Shown here: positions 28,670 through 38,284 of the stretch, one piece after another
Position numbering within the stretch: the first letter of the stretch is position 1
Layout of the letters: the number at the start of each line of letters is the position of its first letter
Source of the DNA: Fuscibacter oryzae
GTDB taxonomy: Bacteria; Pseudomonadota; Alphaproteobacteria; Rhodobacterales; Rhodobacteraceae
NCBI RefSeq assembly: GCF_016765795.1
Contig: NZ_JAESVP010000012.1
Span: forward strand, 20,823-84,822
Length of the DNA: 64,000 nucleotides
Reading direction: 5' to 3'
Translations under genes and position numbers: made by a program
Notes under the pieces: model-generated
Databases searched by the model: none
Seen by the model: only the letters and a program-made list of their open reading frames with translations
Told to the model about the DNA's origin: nothing

Positions 28670-30682
28670 GTGGCCGATGACCTGATCGAAACAGCCGCCG
28701 GGCCGCTACCCCGGCGGCTGTTTTATTATTCCGGTGGCTTTTTGTGGCAACGCCGGGTGCGGCGCATTCTGGAACTAACGGGGCACGACTTGCGCCTTGG
28801 CCTGCCCGGTCCGGGTGATGGCGTGGTGGTCTGGGGCCAGTCCCCCCGCGCCGCGCGAGGGCTTACCGTGGCCGCCCGGCGGGGCGTGCCGGTGGTGCGG
28901 GTCGAAGATGCCTTCCTGAGGTCCTTGCGTCCCGGCCGGGCGGGCGATGCGCCACTTGGCTTGCTGATCGACGGGCGCGGCGTGCAGTTCGACGGCAGCG
29001 CGCCCTCGGATCTGGAGCATTTGCTGGCTACTCACCCCTTGGACGATTCGAACCTTTTGCTGCGGGCAAGGCAGGGGATTGACCGGCTTCGCGCATCTGA
29101 CCTATCAAAATACAACATTCACACCGAAATGGCGGCCCCGCCGCCCGGCTATGTGCTGCTGGTCGATCAGGTGCACGGCGATGCCTCGGCCCCCGATCCT
29201 GCCGCCTTTCCCGCCATGTTGGCGCAGGCGGTCGAGGATCATCCAAACGCCCGCATCGTCATCAAGGCCCACCCGGAAACCGTGCTTGGCCTGCGCCGCA
29301 GCCATTTCGCCGCCCCGCTGCCGCCCAATGTCAGCCTGTGCGCCGATCCGGTATCGCCCTGGCGGCTGCTGGAGGGGGCGATTGCGGTCTATACCGTCAG
29401 TTCGCAGATGGGATTCGAGGCGATTTTGGCCGGGCACCGCCCCAAGGTGTTCGGCCAGCCCTTTTATGCCGGTTGGGGCCTGACCGACGACCAGTTCCCC
29501 ATTCCCCGGCGCAAACGCAGCCTGACCCGCGCGCAACTTTTTGCAGCTGCAATGATCCTTGCCCCCCGCTGGTATGACCCCTGCCGCGACCGGCTTTGCA
29601 GCTTTGAACAGGCGCTGGACCAGATGGAGGCAGAGGTGCGCGCCTTTCGTCTGGACCGCGCGGGCCATGTGGCCGTGGGGATGCGACTGTGGAAACGCGG
29701 GCCGATGCAGGCGGTGTTCGGGCGGCCGAAGCCCCTGATCTTTCAGAACAACCCTGCCAAGGCACAGGCCCGCGCCGCGCAGACGGGCCGCAGCCTGCTG
29801 ATCTGGGGCGACAAGGCGCCCGATCTGGCGGGCCTGCGGATGGAAGATGGGTTCCTGCGCTCTCGGGGGCTTGGGGCCGAACTGGTGCCCCCCCTGTCGC
29901 TGGTGGTCGATGATCTGGGCCTTTATTACGACCCTGCCCGCGAAAGCCGCCTTGAGCGGCTGATCCTGTCGCCCCTGCCACCGGGCGGGGCCACCCGTGC
30001 CGAACGGCTGCGGGAGCGGATTGTGGCGCTTGGCCTCAGCAAATACAACCTGACGGGCGATCTGCCCGACCTGCCACAAGGCCACCGCATCCTTGTGCCC
30101 GGCCAAGTTGAAGATGACGCCTCAATCCGTTGCGGAACCACAGAAATCCGCACAAACCTTGATCTGCTACGCGTCACCCGTGCCGCCAACCCCGATGCTG
30201 TACTTTTGTACAAGCCACATCCCGATGTCGAGGCTGGCCTGCGGCCCGGTGCGATTGATGCAACAGTCTTTGCCGATGCCGTCATGACCGCCGCCGACCC
30301 CATCGCACTGATCCTCGCCTGTGATGAGGTCTGGACGATGACCTCGCTTCTGGGGTTTGAGGCGCTGTTGCGCGGCAAACCCGTCACCACCCTTGGCGCG
30401 CCCTTCTATGCCGGTTGGGGGCTGACCCGCGATCTGGGAAACCCGCCCCTGCGCCGCAGGCAGGCCACCGATGGCCACCCCCTGCCGCGCCCGACGCTGG
30501 ACCATCTGGTCCATGCCGCGCTGATCGGTTATCCGCGCTATGCCGATCCGGTCACCCGCCGCCCCTGCCCGCCAGAGGTGGTGGTGGACCGGCTGGCCAG
30601 CCCCATATCCCAACCACGCCGCCTGCACATTTTGGCCAAGGCGCAAGGCGCGCTGGCGGGCTGGGCGCATTTGTGGAGGTGA
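28670..30682 (+). CDS. kpsC: Capsule polysaccharide biosynthesis protein KpsC (dual Kdo transferase)
   Basis: KpsC extends the poly-Kdo linker on which group 2 capsule is built. The protein has 670 residues, starting at a GTG directly after the previous stop. It is an internal duplication. LSKYN occurs near residues 146 and 457. QVHGDAS pairs with QVEDDAS, KAHPE with KPHPD, and FYAGWGLTDD with FYAGWGLTRD. The two halves match the known tandem transferase domains. No KpsM/KpsT/KpsE transporter is within the window. It is followed by a perfect hairpin that separates it from the convergent MORN gene. Confidence 0.9.
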   Translation: MADDLIETAAGPLPRRLFYYSGGFLWQRRVRRILELTGHDLRLGLPGPGDGVVVWGQSPRAARGLTVAARRGVPVVRVEDAFLRSLRPGRAGDAPLGLLIDGRGVQFDGSAPSDLEHLLATHPLDDSNLLLRARQGIDRLRASDLSKYNIHTEMAAPPPGYVLLVDQVHGDASAPDPAAFPAMLAQAVEDHPNARIVIKAHPETVLGLRRSHFAAPLPPNVSLCADPVSPWRLLEGAIAVYTVSSQMGFEAILAGHRPKVFGQPFYAGWGLTDDQFPIPRRKRSLTRAQLFAAAMILAPRWYDPCRDRLCSFEQALDQMEAEVRAFRLDRAGHVAVGMRLWKRGPMQAVFGRPKPLIFQNNPAKAQARAAQTGRSLLIWGDKAPDLAGLRMEDGFLRSRGLGAELVPPLSLVVDDLGLYYDPARESRLERLILSPLPPGGATRAERLRERIVALGLSKYNLTGDLPDLPQGHRILVPGQVEDDASIRCGTTEIRTNLDLLRVTRAANPDAVLLYKPHPDVEAGLRPGAIDATVFADAVMTAADPIALILACDEVWTMTSLLGFEALLRGKPVTTLGAPFYAGWGLTRDLGNPPLRRRQATDGHPLPRPTLDHLVHAALIGYPRYADPVTRRPCPPEVVVDRLASPISQPRRLHILAKAQGALAGWAHLWR

Positions 30683-30726
30683 CTCACGAAGGCGCGTACG
30701 GTGCCACACATACATTGCGCTAATAA

Positions 30727-30746
30727 GGTGCGTGATTTCACGCACC
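30727..30746. terminator. Hairpin between convergent kpsC and MORN genes
   Basis: GGTGCGTGA-TT-TCACGCACC is a perfect 9-bp stem, followed by GTTTCG on the plus strand and CTTATTA on the minus strand. It lies between two convergent genes and may terminate both. The lack of a clean T-run makes this moderate evidence. Confidence 0.55.
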
Positions 30747-30759
30747 GTTTCGCCACCAG

Positions 30760-32199
30760 TCAGTTCCCCGCCGGTGCGACCGCTTCGGCAGGGGCCGTGC
30801 CCTCAGGCAGCGGCCCGGTCAGGATGCCAGCCTTCCAGATGCCTTCGCTGACATCGCCGGCTTTGTAGGTCAGCTTGCCCGCGCCCTCGCGCTTGCCCTT
30901 GGCAAAGCCGCCGACATAGACGTCACCCGAAGGATAGCTGGCGGTGCCCTGCCCCTCCATCTCGCCGCCCGTCCAGTCGCCGGAATAGGTGAACCCGTCC
31001 GGTTGGGTCAGATCGCCTTTGCCTTCGCGCAGACCGGCCTTGAAGCCGCCCGCATAGGTGGTGCCATCGGGCCAGACCGCCTTGCCCATCCCGTCGCGCA
31101 GACCCGCTTTCCAGTCGCCGTCATAGCGGTAGCCGTCGGCATAGGTCATCACGCCCTTGCCCTCGGGTTTCCCACCCGCGAAGGCGCCGTCATAGACAGC
31201 CCCCCCCTTGTAGGTGGCGCGCCCGGTGCCTGCCATCACCCCGGCCTGCCACTGTCCGTCATAGGTTTCGCCGTCAGGATAGGCGATCTTGCCGCGGCCG
31301 TCGGGCAAATCATCCTTGAACCCGCCCTCGTAAACCGAGCCGTCGGCATAGGTCAGCCGCCCCTGCCCCTGCATCCGCCCAGCAACCCAGGCCCCGACAT
31401 AGGACGACCCGTCCTTGGCGGTAAACGCGCCCTTGCCCTCGCGCTTGTCGGCCTTGAACGTGCCCTGATAAAGCCCTCCCTCGGCATAGGTCACCTTGCC
31501 CTCACCATCCCGCAGACCATCAATAAACGGGCCTTCATACACATCGCCCGACGGCTGGGTCAGCTTGCCCATCCCGTTGATCTGCCCGGCTTTCCAGTCG
31601 CCGACATAGGTCAACCCGTCTGGCATGATCAGCGTTCCGGTGCCGTCGCGCTCATCCGCTTTCAGCTCGCCCTCATAGGTGGTGCCATCGGGCCATTTGA
31701 TACGGCCTTTACCTTCCTTGCGCCCGTCGAGCCAGGCCCCCTCGTACCGATAACCGCGATCATCGGTCAGCACGCCCTGCCCGTGGTGCTTGCCATCGGC
31801 AAAGGCACCCTCATAGGTGGTGCCATTGGCATAGGTTGCCTTGCCATGGCCGGTCATCTTGCCGCCGGTCCAGTTGCCCTCGTACGTTCCGCCATCGGCA
31901 AAGGTAATCTTGCCCTGCCCCTCTGGCTTGCCCGCGACGAACTGCCCCTCATAGACCGACCCGTTTGGATAGCGTGCGCGGCCCTGCCCGGCGATTTCGC
32001 CCTTCACCCATTCCCCGGTGTATTCAAAGCCGTTGGGCAGCCGGTAGGTGCCGGTGCCGTCCTGCACCCCGTCCTTGAACGTGCCCTCATAGACCGAACC
32101 GTCATCATACTGCTTGGTGATGACCTCTTGCGCCAGCGCACTGCCCGCGCCCAGCGCAATGGCCGCCGCAACCCCGATCTGCAAACGCAAGAAATCCAT
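30760..32199 (-). CDS. Secreted MORN-repeat protein (19 repeats)
   Basis: A 479-residue exported protein with a signal peptide (about residues 1-23, ending SALAQ) and then almost nothing but MORN repeats of 23 residues. I count 19 YxGxx units from YEGTF to SEGIW, each followed by a GxG(x) turn such as GQGRARYPNG. The central positions mostly alternate between F and W, as if the unit were a 46-residue pair. A short Pro/Ala-rich tail ends the protein. MORN repeats form an elongated beta sheet, but the role in bacteria is mostly unknown. It converges on the capsule operon. The function is not assigned. Confidence 0.88.
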   Translation of the reverse strand: MDFLRLQIGVAAAIALGAGSALAQEVITKQYDDGSVYEGTFKDGVQDGTGTYRLPNGFEYTGEWVKGEIAGQGRARYPNGSVYEGQFVAGKPEGQGKITFADGGTYEGNWTGGKMTGHGKATYANGTTYEGAFADGKHHGQGVLTDDRGYRYEGAWLDGRKEGKGRIKWPDGTTYEGELKADERDGTGTLIMPDGLTYVGDWKAGQINGMGKLTQPSGDVYEGPFIDGLRDGEGKVTYAEGGLYQGTFKADKREGKGAFTAKDGSSYVGAWVAGRMQGQGRLTYADGSVYEGGFKDDLPDGRGKIAYPDGETYDGQWQAGVMAGTGRATYKGGAVYDGAFAGGKPEGKGVMTYADGYRYDGDWKAGLRDGMGKAVWPDGTTYAGGFKAGLREGKGDLTQPDGFTYSGDWTGGEMEGQGTASYPSGDVYVGGFAKGKREGAGKLTYKAGDVSEGIWKAGILTGPLPEGTAPAEAVAPAGN

Positions 32200-32344
32200 G
32201 GTCCGCCCACTCCTTATGCGGGCGGAACCCTAGCCGCACCAACCTTGACCTGACAAGCGCCCGCTTACCGCTGGGCGGCCTCACAGGCTTTCCCTCGCGC
32301 GCGAACCTGATAGAACCACCCCAAGACGCGCAAGAGAGGCCCCG

Positions 32345-34003
32345 ATGACCAACCGCTTCCGACTGACGCTTGTTCAGGCGAACCCGACCGTGGGGGCCAT
32401 TGCCGCCAATGCCGCCCGCGCGCTGGAATTCTGGGCCGAAGGTCGGGCGGCGGGGTCCGAAATGGTCGCCCTGACAGAGATGTTCCTGACCGGCTATCAG
32501 ACGCAGGATCTGGTGATGAAACCCGCCTTTGCCGCGCATGCGATGAAGGCGCTGGGGGAATTGGCAGCCAAAATCACAGATGGCCCGGCGCTGGGGATCG
32601 GCTGTCCCTGGGTGCAGGACGGCAAACTGTATAACGCCTGGCATGTGCTGGCCGAGGGCAAGATTACGGTCACGGTGCTGAAACACGAATTGCCGAATGA
32701 CTCGGTATTCGATGAAAAGCGCGTTTTTGCCGCCGCCCCGCTGCAAGGCCCCTACCGCATTGGCCCGCTGCGCATCGGCACGCCCATCTGCGAAGATGCC
32801 TGGCACGCCGAAGTCGCCGAAACCCATGCCGAAAGCGGCGCGCAAATTCTGCTGGTGCCCAATGGCTCACCCTATCATCGCGGCAAACCGGCGGTGCGCA
32901 CCAATCTGATGGTCTACCGCGTCGTCGATACCGGGCTGCCGCTGGTTTATCTGAACATGGTCGGCGGGCAGGATGATCAGGTGTTCGACGGCGCATCCTT
33001 TGTGCTGAACCCGGGCGGAGAGCTGGCGGTCCAGATGCCGCAGTTCGATGAATGCGTGACCCATGTCGATTTTGAAGAAACCGCAACCGGCTGGCGCGCC
33101 CTGCCCGGCGAAAAGGCGCTGATCCCCAAGGTGGTCGAGGCAGATTACCGCGCCATGGTCATGTCGGTGCAGGATTATTTCGCCAAGACCGGGTTTTCGA
33201 AGGCCGTCCTTGGCCTGTCGGGCGGGGTGGATTCCGCGCTGGTCGCCGCCATCGCCGCCGACGCCCTTGGCCCCGAAAACGTGCGCTGCGTCATGCTGCC
33301 CTCGCGCTTTACCTCTGCCCATTCGCTGGAGGATGCGGCGGCGGTTGCCACGGCCCTTGGCACCCGGCTGGACACCGTGTCGATCGGGGATCCGCAAGAG
33401 GCGGTGGGCTCCGCCCTTGGGGCCCTGTTCGAAGGCACCAAGCCGGGCGTGACGGAAGAAAACATCCAGTCCCGCCTGCGCGGCGTCCTTCTTATGGCGA
33501 TTTCCAACAAGTTCGGTGAAATGCTGCTGACCACCGGCAACAAATCGGAAATGGCGGTCGGCTATTGCACGATCTATGGCGACATGAACGGCGGCTATAA
33601 CCCACTGAAAGACCTGTATAAAACCCGCGTCTTCGAAACCTGCCGCTGGCGGAACGAAAACCACCGCCCGTGGATGCAGGGGCCTGCGGGCGTGGTCATT
33701 CCCGAGCGCGTCATCGAAAAGCCCCCGTCCGCCGAGTTGCGTGACAACCAGAAAGACGAAGACAGCCTGCCGCCCTACCCCGTCCTTGATGCCATCCTTG
33801 ACGGTCTCGTGGAACGAGAGGCCAGTGTCGCCGATCTGGTGGCCGAAGGGTTTGAACGCGCCACGGTGAAAAAGGTCGAACACCTCCTTTATATCAGCGA
33901 ATACAAACGCTTCCAGGCCGCCCCCGGCACAAGGCTGACCAAACGCGCCTTCTGGCTCGACCGCCGCTACCCCATCGCCAACCGCTGGCGGGATGACACC
34001 TGA
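32345..34003 (+). CDS. nadE: Glutamine-dependent NAD+ synthetase
   Basis: NadE amidates nicotinic acid adenine dinucleotide to NAD, using ammonia freed from glutamine. The protein has 552 residues in two parts. The N-terminal nitrilase-fold amidase carries E45, K113 and C149 ([22 protein letters not shown]). The C-terminal synthetase has the PP-loop motif [13 protein letters not shown], with [12 protein letters not shown] later. It starts at ATG 32345 and stands alone. An intergenic element follows directly after the stop. Confidence 0.96.
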   Translation: MTNRFRLTLVQANPTVGAIAANAARALEFWAEGRAAGSEMVALTEMFLTGYQTQDLVMKPAFAAHAMKALGELAAKITDGPALGIGCPWVQDGKLYNAWHVLAEGKITVTVLKHELPNDSVFDEKRVFAAAPLQGPYRIGPLRIGTPICEDAWHAEVAETHAESGAQILLVPNGSPYHRGKPAVRTNLMVYRVVDTGLPLVYLNMVGGQDDQVFDGASFVLNPGGELAVQMPQFDECVTHVDFEETATGWRALPGEKALIPKVVEADYRAMVMSVQDYFAKTGFSKAVLGLSGGVDSALVAAIAADALGPENVRCVMLPSRFTSAHSLEDAAAVATALGTRLDTVSIGDPQEAVGSALGALFEGTKPGVTEENIQSRLRGVLLMAISNKFGEMLLTTGNKSEMAVGYCTIYGDMNGGYNPLKDLYKTRVFETCRWRNENHRPWMQGPAGVVIPERVIEKPPSAELRDNQKDEDSLPPYPVLDAILDGLVEREASVADLVAEGFERATVKKVEHLLYISEYKRFQAAPGTRLTKRAFWLDRRYPIANRWRDDT

Positions 34004-34006
34004 CAC

Positions 34007-34057
34007 CTTCCCCTTCTGGAAATATCCCACGGGGGTCCGGGGGTGTGAAACCCCCGG
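34007..34057. repeat. Intergenic palindromic element, copy 3 (nadE-ynfA)
   Basis: On the plus strand: TTCCCCTTCTGGAAATATCC, then CACGGGGGTCCGGGGGTGTG, then AAACCCCCGG. It starts 4 bases after the nadE stop and is the reverse complement of the plan seen in copies 6 and 7. The palindrome GGGGG-TGTGAAA-CCCCC lies distal to nadE. Confidence 0.75.
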
Positions 34058-34079
34058 CGCTCGGCCAAAGGAACCGCCC

Positions 34080-34400
34080 TTGACCTTCGCGCTCTACGCC
34101 TTCGCCGCCCTTTTCGAGATCACCGGCTGCTTTGCCGTCTGGCACTGGTGGCGGCAGGGCGCCAGCGCACTCTGGCTGATCCCCGGCGCCCTTGCGCTTG
34201 CGGGGTTTGCCTTTCTGCTGGCCCTCACCCCGCCCTCGCATGCGGGTCGCAGCTTTGCGGCCTATGGCGGCGTCTATATCGCCGCCTCGCTGCTCTGGCT
34301 GTGGCTGGTTGAAGGCACCCGCCCCGGACTGTCTGACCTGAGCGGCGCGGCGCTGGCCCTGCTGGGTGCGGGCGTAATCCTGTGGGGCGCGCGGGGTTAG
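34080..34400 (+). CDS. YnfA family (UPF0060) small membrane protein
   Basis: A protein of 106 residues with four membrane helices in the UPF0060/YnfA pattern: [18 protein letters not shown] in helix 1-2, [19 protein letters not shown] in helix 3. Members are small multidrug-resistance-like proteins whose role is not settled. A TTG at 34080 is the likely start because AAAGGAA lies 7 bases upstream and the family begins at this point. A longer frame would translate the intergenic element. The 3' end overlaps the convergent pfkB gene by 4 bases. Confidence 0.85.
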   Translation: MTFALYAFAALFEITGCFAVWHWWRQGASALWLIPGALALAGFAFLLALTPPSHAGRSFAAYGGVYIAASLLWLWLVEGTRPGLSDLSGAALALLGAGVILWGARG

Positions 34401-35353
34401 ACTTCGGTCACTTCGGCCTGTGGCAACAGGCGCTGCACATCTTCGGGGCGGCACAACTGGGTGGCATCGGTGACCACCGCCGCCGCAGCAGCTGCAGAGC
34501 CGAAGGCAAGCGCGCGGTCTGCCGCCTCGCCCCGCGCCAGCGACAGAACGAAGGCCGCGACAAAGCTATCACCCGCCCCCACCGCGCTTTTCACCGCCAC
34601 CTTCGGCGCGGCAGCAAACAGCCGCAAACCGGCATCCACCAGCACATTGCCATCGGCCCCGCGCGCCACGATCACCCGGCCCGCCACGCCTCGCCTGACC
34701 AGATCCTGCGCAAAATCAGCCGTCTGCCCACGGGTCCGCAAACTGCGCCCCGCCAGCCCTTCGGCCTCTTCGCCGTCCATGCGCAGCACGGCCAGCCCCG
34801 GAATAGGGTGTTCCACGGCCTGCACCAAGGCCGCGCCAGAGGTGTCAAGCACCACCTGCACATCCGGCATCGAACCTGCCAGTTGCGCCGGAAAATCACG
34901 CGGCACCCCCGGTGGCTGGCTGCCAGAGATCACGGCAAAACCGCCGGGGCGTGAGGTCGCGCGCAATAGGGTGAACACCCGCGCGCGGTCTTCCTCGGCC
35001 CAGGTCGGGCCGGGCAGCAGGAAACGGTATTGCCGCCCGGTCTCGCCCTCGGTCACGGTCAGCGACTGACGTGTTTCGCCGGGGCCGTGGATGGCAAGAA
35101 AGGTGATGTCCTCGGCCCTGATCAACCCGGCCAGCCGGTCGCCCGTCAACCCGCCCAAAGCCACCAGCGCCAAACTGTCGCCGCCCAAAGCCTTGATCGC
35201 GCGGCTGACGTTCAGCCCGCCTCCGCCGGGGTCAAGCAACGGATCGGTGCAGCGCAGCTTTTCCCCCGGCACCATCCGCGCCACATCGGTCGCCATATCC
35301 AGCGCCGGGTTCAGCGTCAGCGTCAGAATGGGAACCTGCGGCGGATGGGTCAT
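34397..35353 (-). CDS. pfkB: PfkB-family phosphofructokinase
   Basis: A ribokinase-fold sugar kinase of 318 residues. The N-terminal [13 protein letters not shown], the substrate segment [18 protein letters not shown] and the catalytic [12 protein letters not shown] near the C-terminus are typical of the 1-phosphofructokinase / 6-phosphofructokinase-2 group. The GGGG loop is closer to E. coli PfkB than to FruK. No fructose PTS gene is nearby, so the exact substrate is open. It overlaps ynfA convergently and is followed upstream by an exported unknown protein. Confidence 0.8.
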   Translation of the reverse strand: MTHPPQVPILTLTLNPALDMATDVARMVPGEKLRCTDPLLDPGGGGLNVSRAIKALGGDSLALVALGGLTGDRLAGLIRAEDITFLAIHGPGETRQSLTVTEGETGRQYRFLLPGPTWAEEDRARVFTLLRATSRPGGFAVISGSQPPGVPRDFPAQLAGSMPDVQVVLDTSGAALVQAVEHPIPGLAVLRMDGEEAEGLAGRSLRTRGQTADFAQDLVRRGVAGRVIVARGADGNVLVDAGLRLFAAAPKVAVKSAVGAGDSFVAAFVLSLARGEAADRALAFGSAAAAAAVVTDATQLCRPEDVQRLLPQAEVTEV

Positions 35354-35356
35354 GGC

Positions 35357-35992
35357 CTAGCCGCCCGACTTGGTGGCTTCGGCCGTGAACACCTCATCCG
35401 TCACCTCTATCTCGGTCTCGAAACTGCCGGTCTTGGCAGAATTCTTGTCGCGCAACGTGGTGATCAGACGGTATTTTCCCGGCCCCAGCCCCTCAAAGTT
35501 ATAGGTTACATCGGCGGCAAATTCGCGCACCTTGGCCCGCACGGCATAATCGATCTCAGTGATGCCCGCCATATTGGCCAGCTCTTGCCCGTCCTGTCCC
35601 ATCACCTGAAGGTCGACGTAAAAGCCCACCTTCACAATGCCCTCGCCGCCATCGCCATACCCAAAACCCTGCGGTTCGGCATAAAGCTGGATCGGCTCTC
35701 CTTGCTTATAAAGGGTATTTTCGCGTGGATTATAAAGACCATAGCCGGCAGAGCGTTCTGTGACCGGAAAGGCGTTAAGAAAGGTCAGGCCGGGCAACTG
35801 ATCCCACAGCGCGGCCTTCATCTCCTCCGCAGCGGCCAAGGCCCCCGCGAAATCGCCGCTTTCGGCCAGTTGATCGGCCTTTGCCGCCTGATCGGCCACC
35901 GGCCCGGCATGGGCCAGCCCCGGGGCCAGCAGCGGGCCAAGGGCCAGCAGAACGGCGGCTATCACCCCGGTCATGGATCTGGCAGCAGGCAT
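35357..35992 (-). CDS. Exported protein of unknown function
   Basis: A 211-residue protein with a signal peptide (hydrophobic AAVLLALGPLLAPGLAHA ending near residue 27). A helical segment (ADQLAESGDFAGALAAAEEM) and a beta-rich domain of about 130 residues follow. I do not recognise the family. The ATG at 35992 is preferred because GGAG lies 6 bases upstream. An ATG four codons earlier has no usable ribosome site. It lies upstream of pfkB on the same strand, with 3 bases between them. A periplasmic role is inferred from the signal only. Confidence 0.7.
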   Translation of the reverse strand: MPAARSMTGVIAAVLLALGPLLAPGLAHAGPVADQAAKADQLAESGDFAGALAAAEEMKAALWDQLPGLTFLNAFPVTERSAGYGLYNPRENTLYKQGEPIQLYAEPQGFGYGDGGEGIVKVGFYVDLQVMGQDGQELANMAGITEIDYAVRAKVREFAADVTYNFEGLGPGKYRLITTLRDKNSAKTGSFETEIEVTDEVFTAEATKSGG

Positions 35993-36133
35993 CCGGCACT
36001 CCATCCTTGTTCGGGGCCGATGATAGGGGGCAACGCACCATCCGCCAAGCGCCCGTATGCACATTTGCCGCAGGTACTGGCCTTTCGGGGCGACGGGGGG
36101 TAAGCCTTTCGAAACACATCTTGCGGGGCGATC

Positions 36134-37234
36134 ATGACCGATACGCAAACCGACTATTCCGATGCCATCTCCTCTATCGAGGAAATCATCGATGATGCCC
36201 GCAACGGGCGCATGTACATTCTGGTGGACCATGAGGACCGCGAGAATGAGGGCGACCTTTGCATTCCCGCCCAATGGTGCACCCCGCAGGCGATCAACTT
36301 CATGGCCACCTACGGGCGCGGCCTGATCTGCCTGACCCTGACGGGCGAGCGGGTGGACCAGTTGGGCTTGCCGTTGATGAGTCCCAAGAACTCGTCCCGC
36401 CACGAAACTGCCTTTACCCTGTCGATCGAGGCGCGCGACGGCGTTTCCACCGGCATTTCCGCCGCAGACCGCGCGCTGACCGTGGCGGTGGCGATTGATC
36501 CGGCCAAAGGGGCCGCCGACATTGCGACCCCCGGCCATATCTTTCCGTTGCGCGCCAAGGATGGCGGTGTGCTGGTGCGCACCGGCCATACCGAGGCGGC
36601 GGTGGATGTGTCGCGGCTCGCGGGCCTGAACCCATCGGGTGTGATCTGCGAGGTGATGAACGATGACGGCACCATGGCGCGGCTGCCCGATCTGGTGGTT
36701 TTTGCCCGCAAGCACGGGCTGAAGATCGGCACGATCAGCGATCTGATCGCCTATCGTCGCCGGCATGACAATCTGGTGCGCGAAACCTCGGTCCGCGGGG
36801 TGCATTCGGCTCATGGCGGCGACTGGCTGATGCGGGTCTTTGCCGATCAGACGCAAGGGGCCGAACATATCGTGCTGTCCAAGGGCGATCTGTCGGGTGA
36901 TGCGCCGGTTCTGGCGCGGGTGCATTCGCTGAACGCGCTGGAGGATGTGCTGGGCATCGGCGGTACGCATGTCGGCGCGCTGCACGGCGCAATGCAGGTG
37001 ATTGCCGAGGCCGGACGCGGCGTGGTCGTGCTGCTGCGCGACACCGCGATGCGGCTGGATGATGACGGCACGCCCTCGCCCCAGACGCTGCGGCAATACG
37101 GGCTGGGCGCGCAGATCCTCGCCGCCCTCGGGCTGACACAGATCACCCTTGTCACCAACTCCACCACGCCGAAATTCGTCGGACTAGAGGCATATGGCCT
37201 GACGATCTGCGGCACCCAATCCATCCCGGAGTAA
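36134..37234 (+). CDS. ribB: 3,4-dihydroxy-2-butanone-4-phosphate synthase with inactive GCHII-like half
   Basis: RibB makes the four-carbon precursor of lumazine from ribulose 5-phosphate. The protein has 366 residues. Residues 1-210 form an intact RibB domain with DHEDRENEGDL, MSPKNSSRHETAFTLSI and GHTEAAVDVSRLAG. The second half resembles GTP cyclohydrolase II in outline, but the zinc-binding cysteines are missing: LARVHSLNALEDVLG and GGTHVGALHGAM stand where the Cys motif should be. This fits RibBX-type hybrids. It leads ribB-ribH-nusB, with 3 bases to ribH. Confidence 0.92.
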   Translation: MTDTQTDYSDAISSIEEIIDDARNGRMYILVDHEDRENEGDLCIPAQWCTPQAINFMATYGRGLICLTLTGERVDQLGLPLMSPKNSSRHETAFTLSIEARDGVSTGISAADRALTVAVAIDPAKGAADIATPGHIFPLRAKDGGVLVRTGHTEAAVDVSRLAGLNPSGVICEVMNDDGTMARLPDLVVFARKHGLKIGTISDLIAYRRRHDNLVRETSVRGVHSAHGGDWLMRVFADQTQGAEHIVLSKGDLSGDAPVLARVHSLNALEDVLGIGGTHVGALHGAMQVIAEAGRGVVVLLRDTAMRLDDDGTPSPQTLRQYGLGAQILAALGLTQITLVTNSTTPKFVGLEAYGLTICGTQSIPE

Positions 37235-37237
37235 ATC

Positions 37238-37738
37238 ATGGCCGGTTCGGAAAGCCATTACATCCTGCCGCTGCCCACGTTTGACAAGCCGGTACGCCTG
37301 CTGATCGTCGTGGCCCCCTGGTACAAGGACATCACCGACAATCTGGTGGCCGGGGCGCAGGCAACGGCGGCAAAATGCGGTACGACGGTAGAGGTGATCG
37401 AGGTGCCGGGTGCCTTGGAAATTCCCACCGCCATCGGCATTGCCGAACGCATGGGCGATTTTGATGGCTATGTGGCGCTTGGCTGCGTGATCCGGGGCGA
37501 GACGACGCATTACGAAACCGTCTGCAACGATTCGTCGCGCGCCATCACCCTGTTGGGGTTGCAGGGCCTGTGCATCGGTAATGGCGTGCTGACGGTGGAA
37601 ACCCTTGCCCAGGCCGTGGTGCGCGCCGATCCTGCCGATCAGGACAAGGGCGGCGGTGCTGCCGCTGCGGCCTTGCATCTGGTCGCCCTTTCGCGCAAAT
37701 GGGCCGGCCAGACCAAGGGGATCGGATTTCGGCCATGA
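37238..37738 (+). CDS. ribH: 6,7-dimethyl-8-ribityllumazine synthase
   Basis: RibH joins the RibB product to the pyrimidine to form lumazine, the substrate of riboflavin synthase. The protein has 166 residues. It has VVAPWYKDITDNLVAGA, the phosphate-binding VIRGETTHYETV and the catalytic His in that segment. The C-terminal end is KWAGQTKGIGFRP. It lies 3 bases after ribB and its stop overlaps the nusB start as ATGA. Confidence 0.95.
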   Translation: MAGSESHYILPLPTFDKPVRLLIVVAPWYKDITDNLVAGAQATAAKCGTTVEVIEVPGALEIPTAIGIAERMGDFDGYVALGCVIRGETTHYETVCNDSSRAITLLGLQGLCIGNGVLTVETLAQAVVRADPADQDKGGGAAAAALHLVALSRKWAGQTKGIGFRP

Positions 37739-38214
37739 CCGGCGCTGACGGCAAGCAAGACAAGAAACAGATGCGCTCTGCCGCGCGGCTTTATGCCGTG
37801 CAGGCGTTGTTCCAGATGGAAACCTCTGGTCAGACGGTCAAGGCCGTCTGCCGAGAGTTCGAGGTGCACCGCTTTGGCGCCACCTATGACGAGGGCGAGT
37901 TTGCCGAGGGCGACGTCGATCACTTCCGCGAAGTGGTGGAAAAGGCCGTCAACTGGCAGGGCAAGATTGACCAGATGACCGACCGCGCGCTGGTGGCAGC
38001 CTGGCCCATTGACCGGATCGACCCGGTGATCCGCGCCCTGTTCCGCGCCGCGGGGGCAGAGCTGGTCGATATGGGCACGCCGCCCAAGGTCACGATCAAC
38101 GAATATGTCGATGTCGCCAAGGCGTTCTTTCCCGACGGCAAGGAATCGAAATTCGTCAACGCCGTCTTGGACCATATGGCCCGCGAGGCGCGGCCACAGG
38201 CTTTTTCGGCCTGA
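37735..38214 (+). CDS. nusB: Transcription antitermination factor NusB
   Basis: NusB binds boxA RNA with NusE (S10) in ribosomal antitermination. The protein has 159 residues. It has the start ARLYAVQALFQME, the central IDRIDPVIRALFRAAGAELV and the typical C-terminal VTINEYVDVAKAFFPDGKE. The ribH-nusB link is conserved in proteobacteria, and the ATGA overlap supports the start at 37735. Confidence 0.95.
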   Translation: MTGADGKQDKKQMRSAARLYAVQALFQMETSGQTVKAVCREFEVHRFGATYDEGEFAEGDVDHFREVVEKAVNWQGKIDQMTDRALVAAWPIDRIDPVIRALFRAAGAELVDMGTPPKVTINEYVDVAKAFFPDGKESKFVNAVLDHMAREARPQAFSA

Positions 38215-38284
38215 GTTTACCATCTCGTAACCTTGTTGCGCGACAGTCGCACAGGAATGTCGCACAGGATTGAGGAGCCGCCCG

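Noticed and set aside
31000..32100. Regular DNA repeats that might be a CRISPR array
   Set aside because: They are 69-bp coding repeats of the MORN protein; no constant repeat with variable spacers.
36005..36133. FMN riboswitch before ribB
   Set aside because: The 129-base leader is too short and lacks the conserved RFN-element segments.
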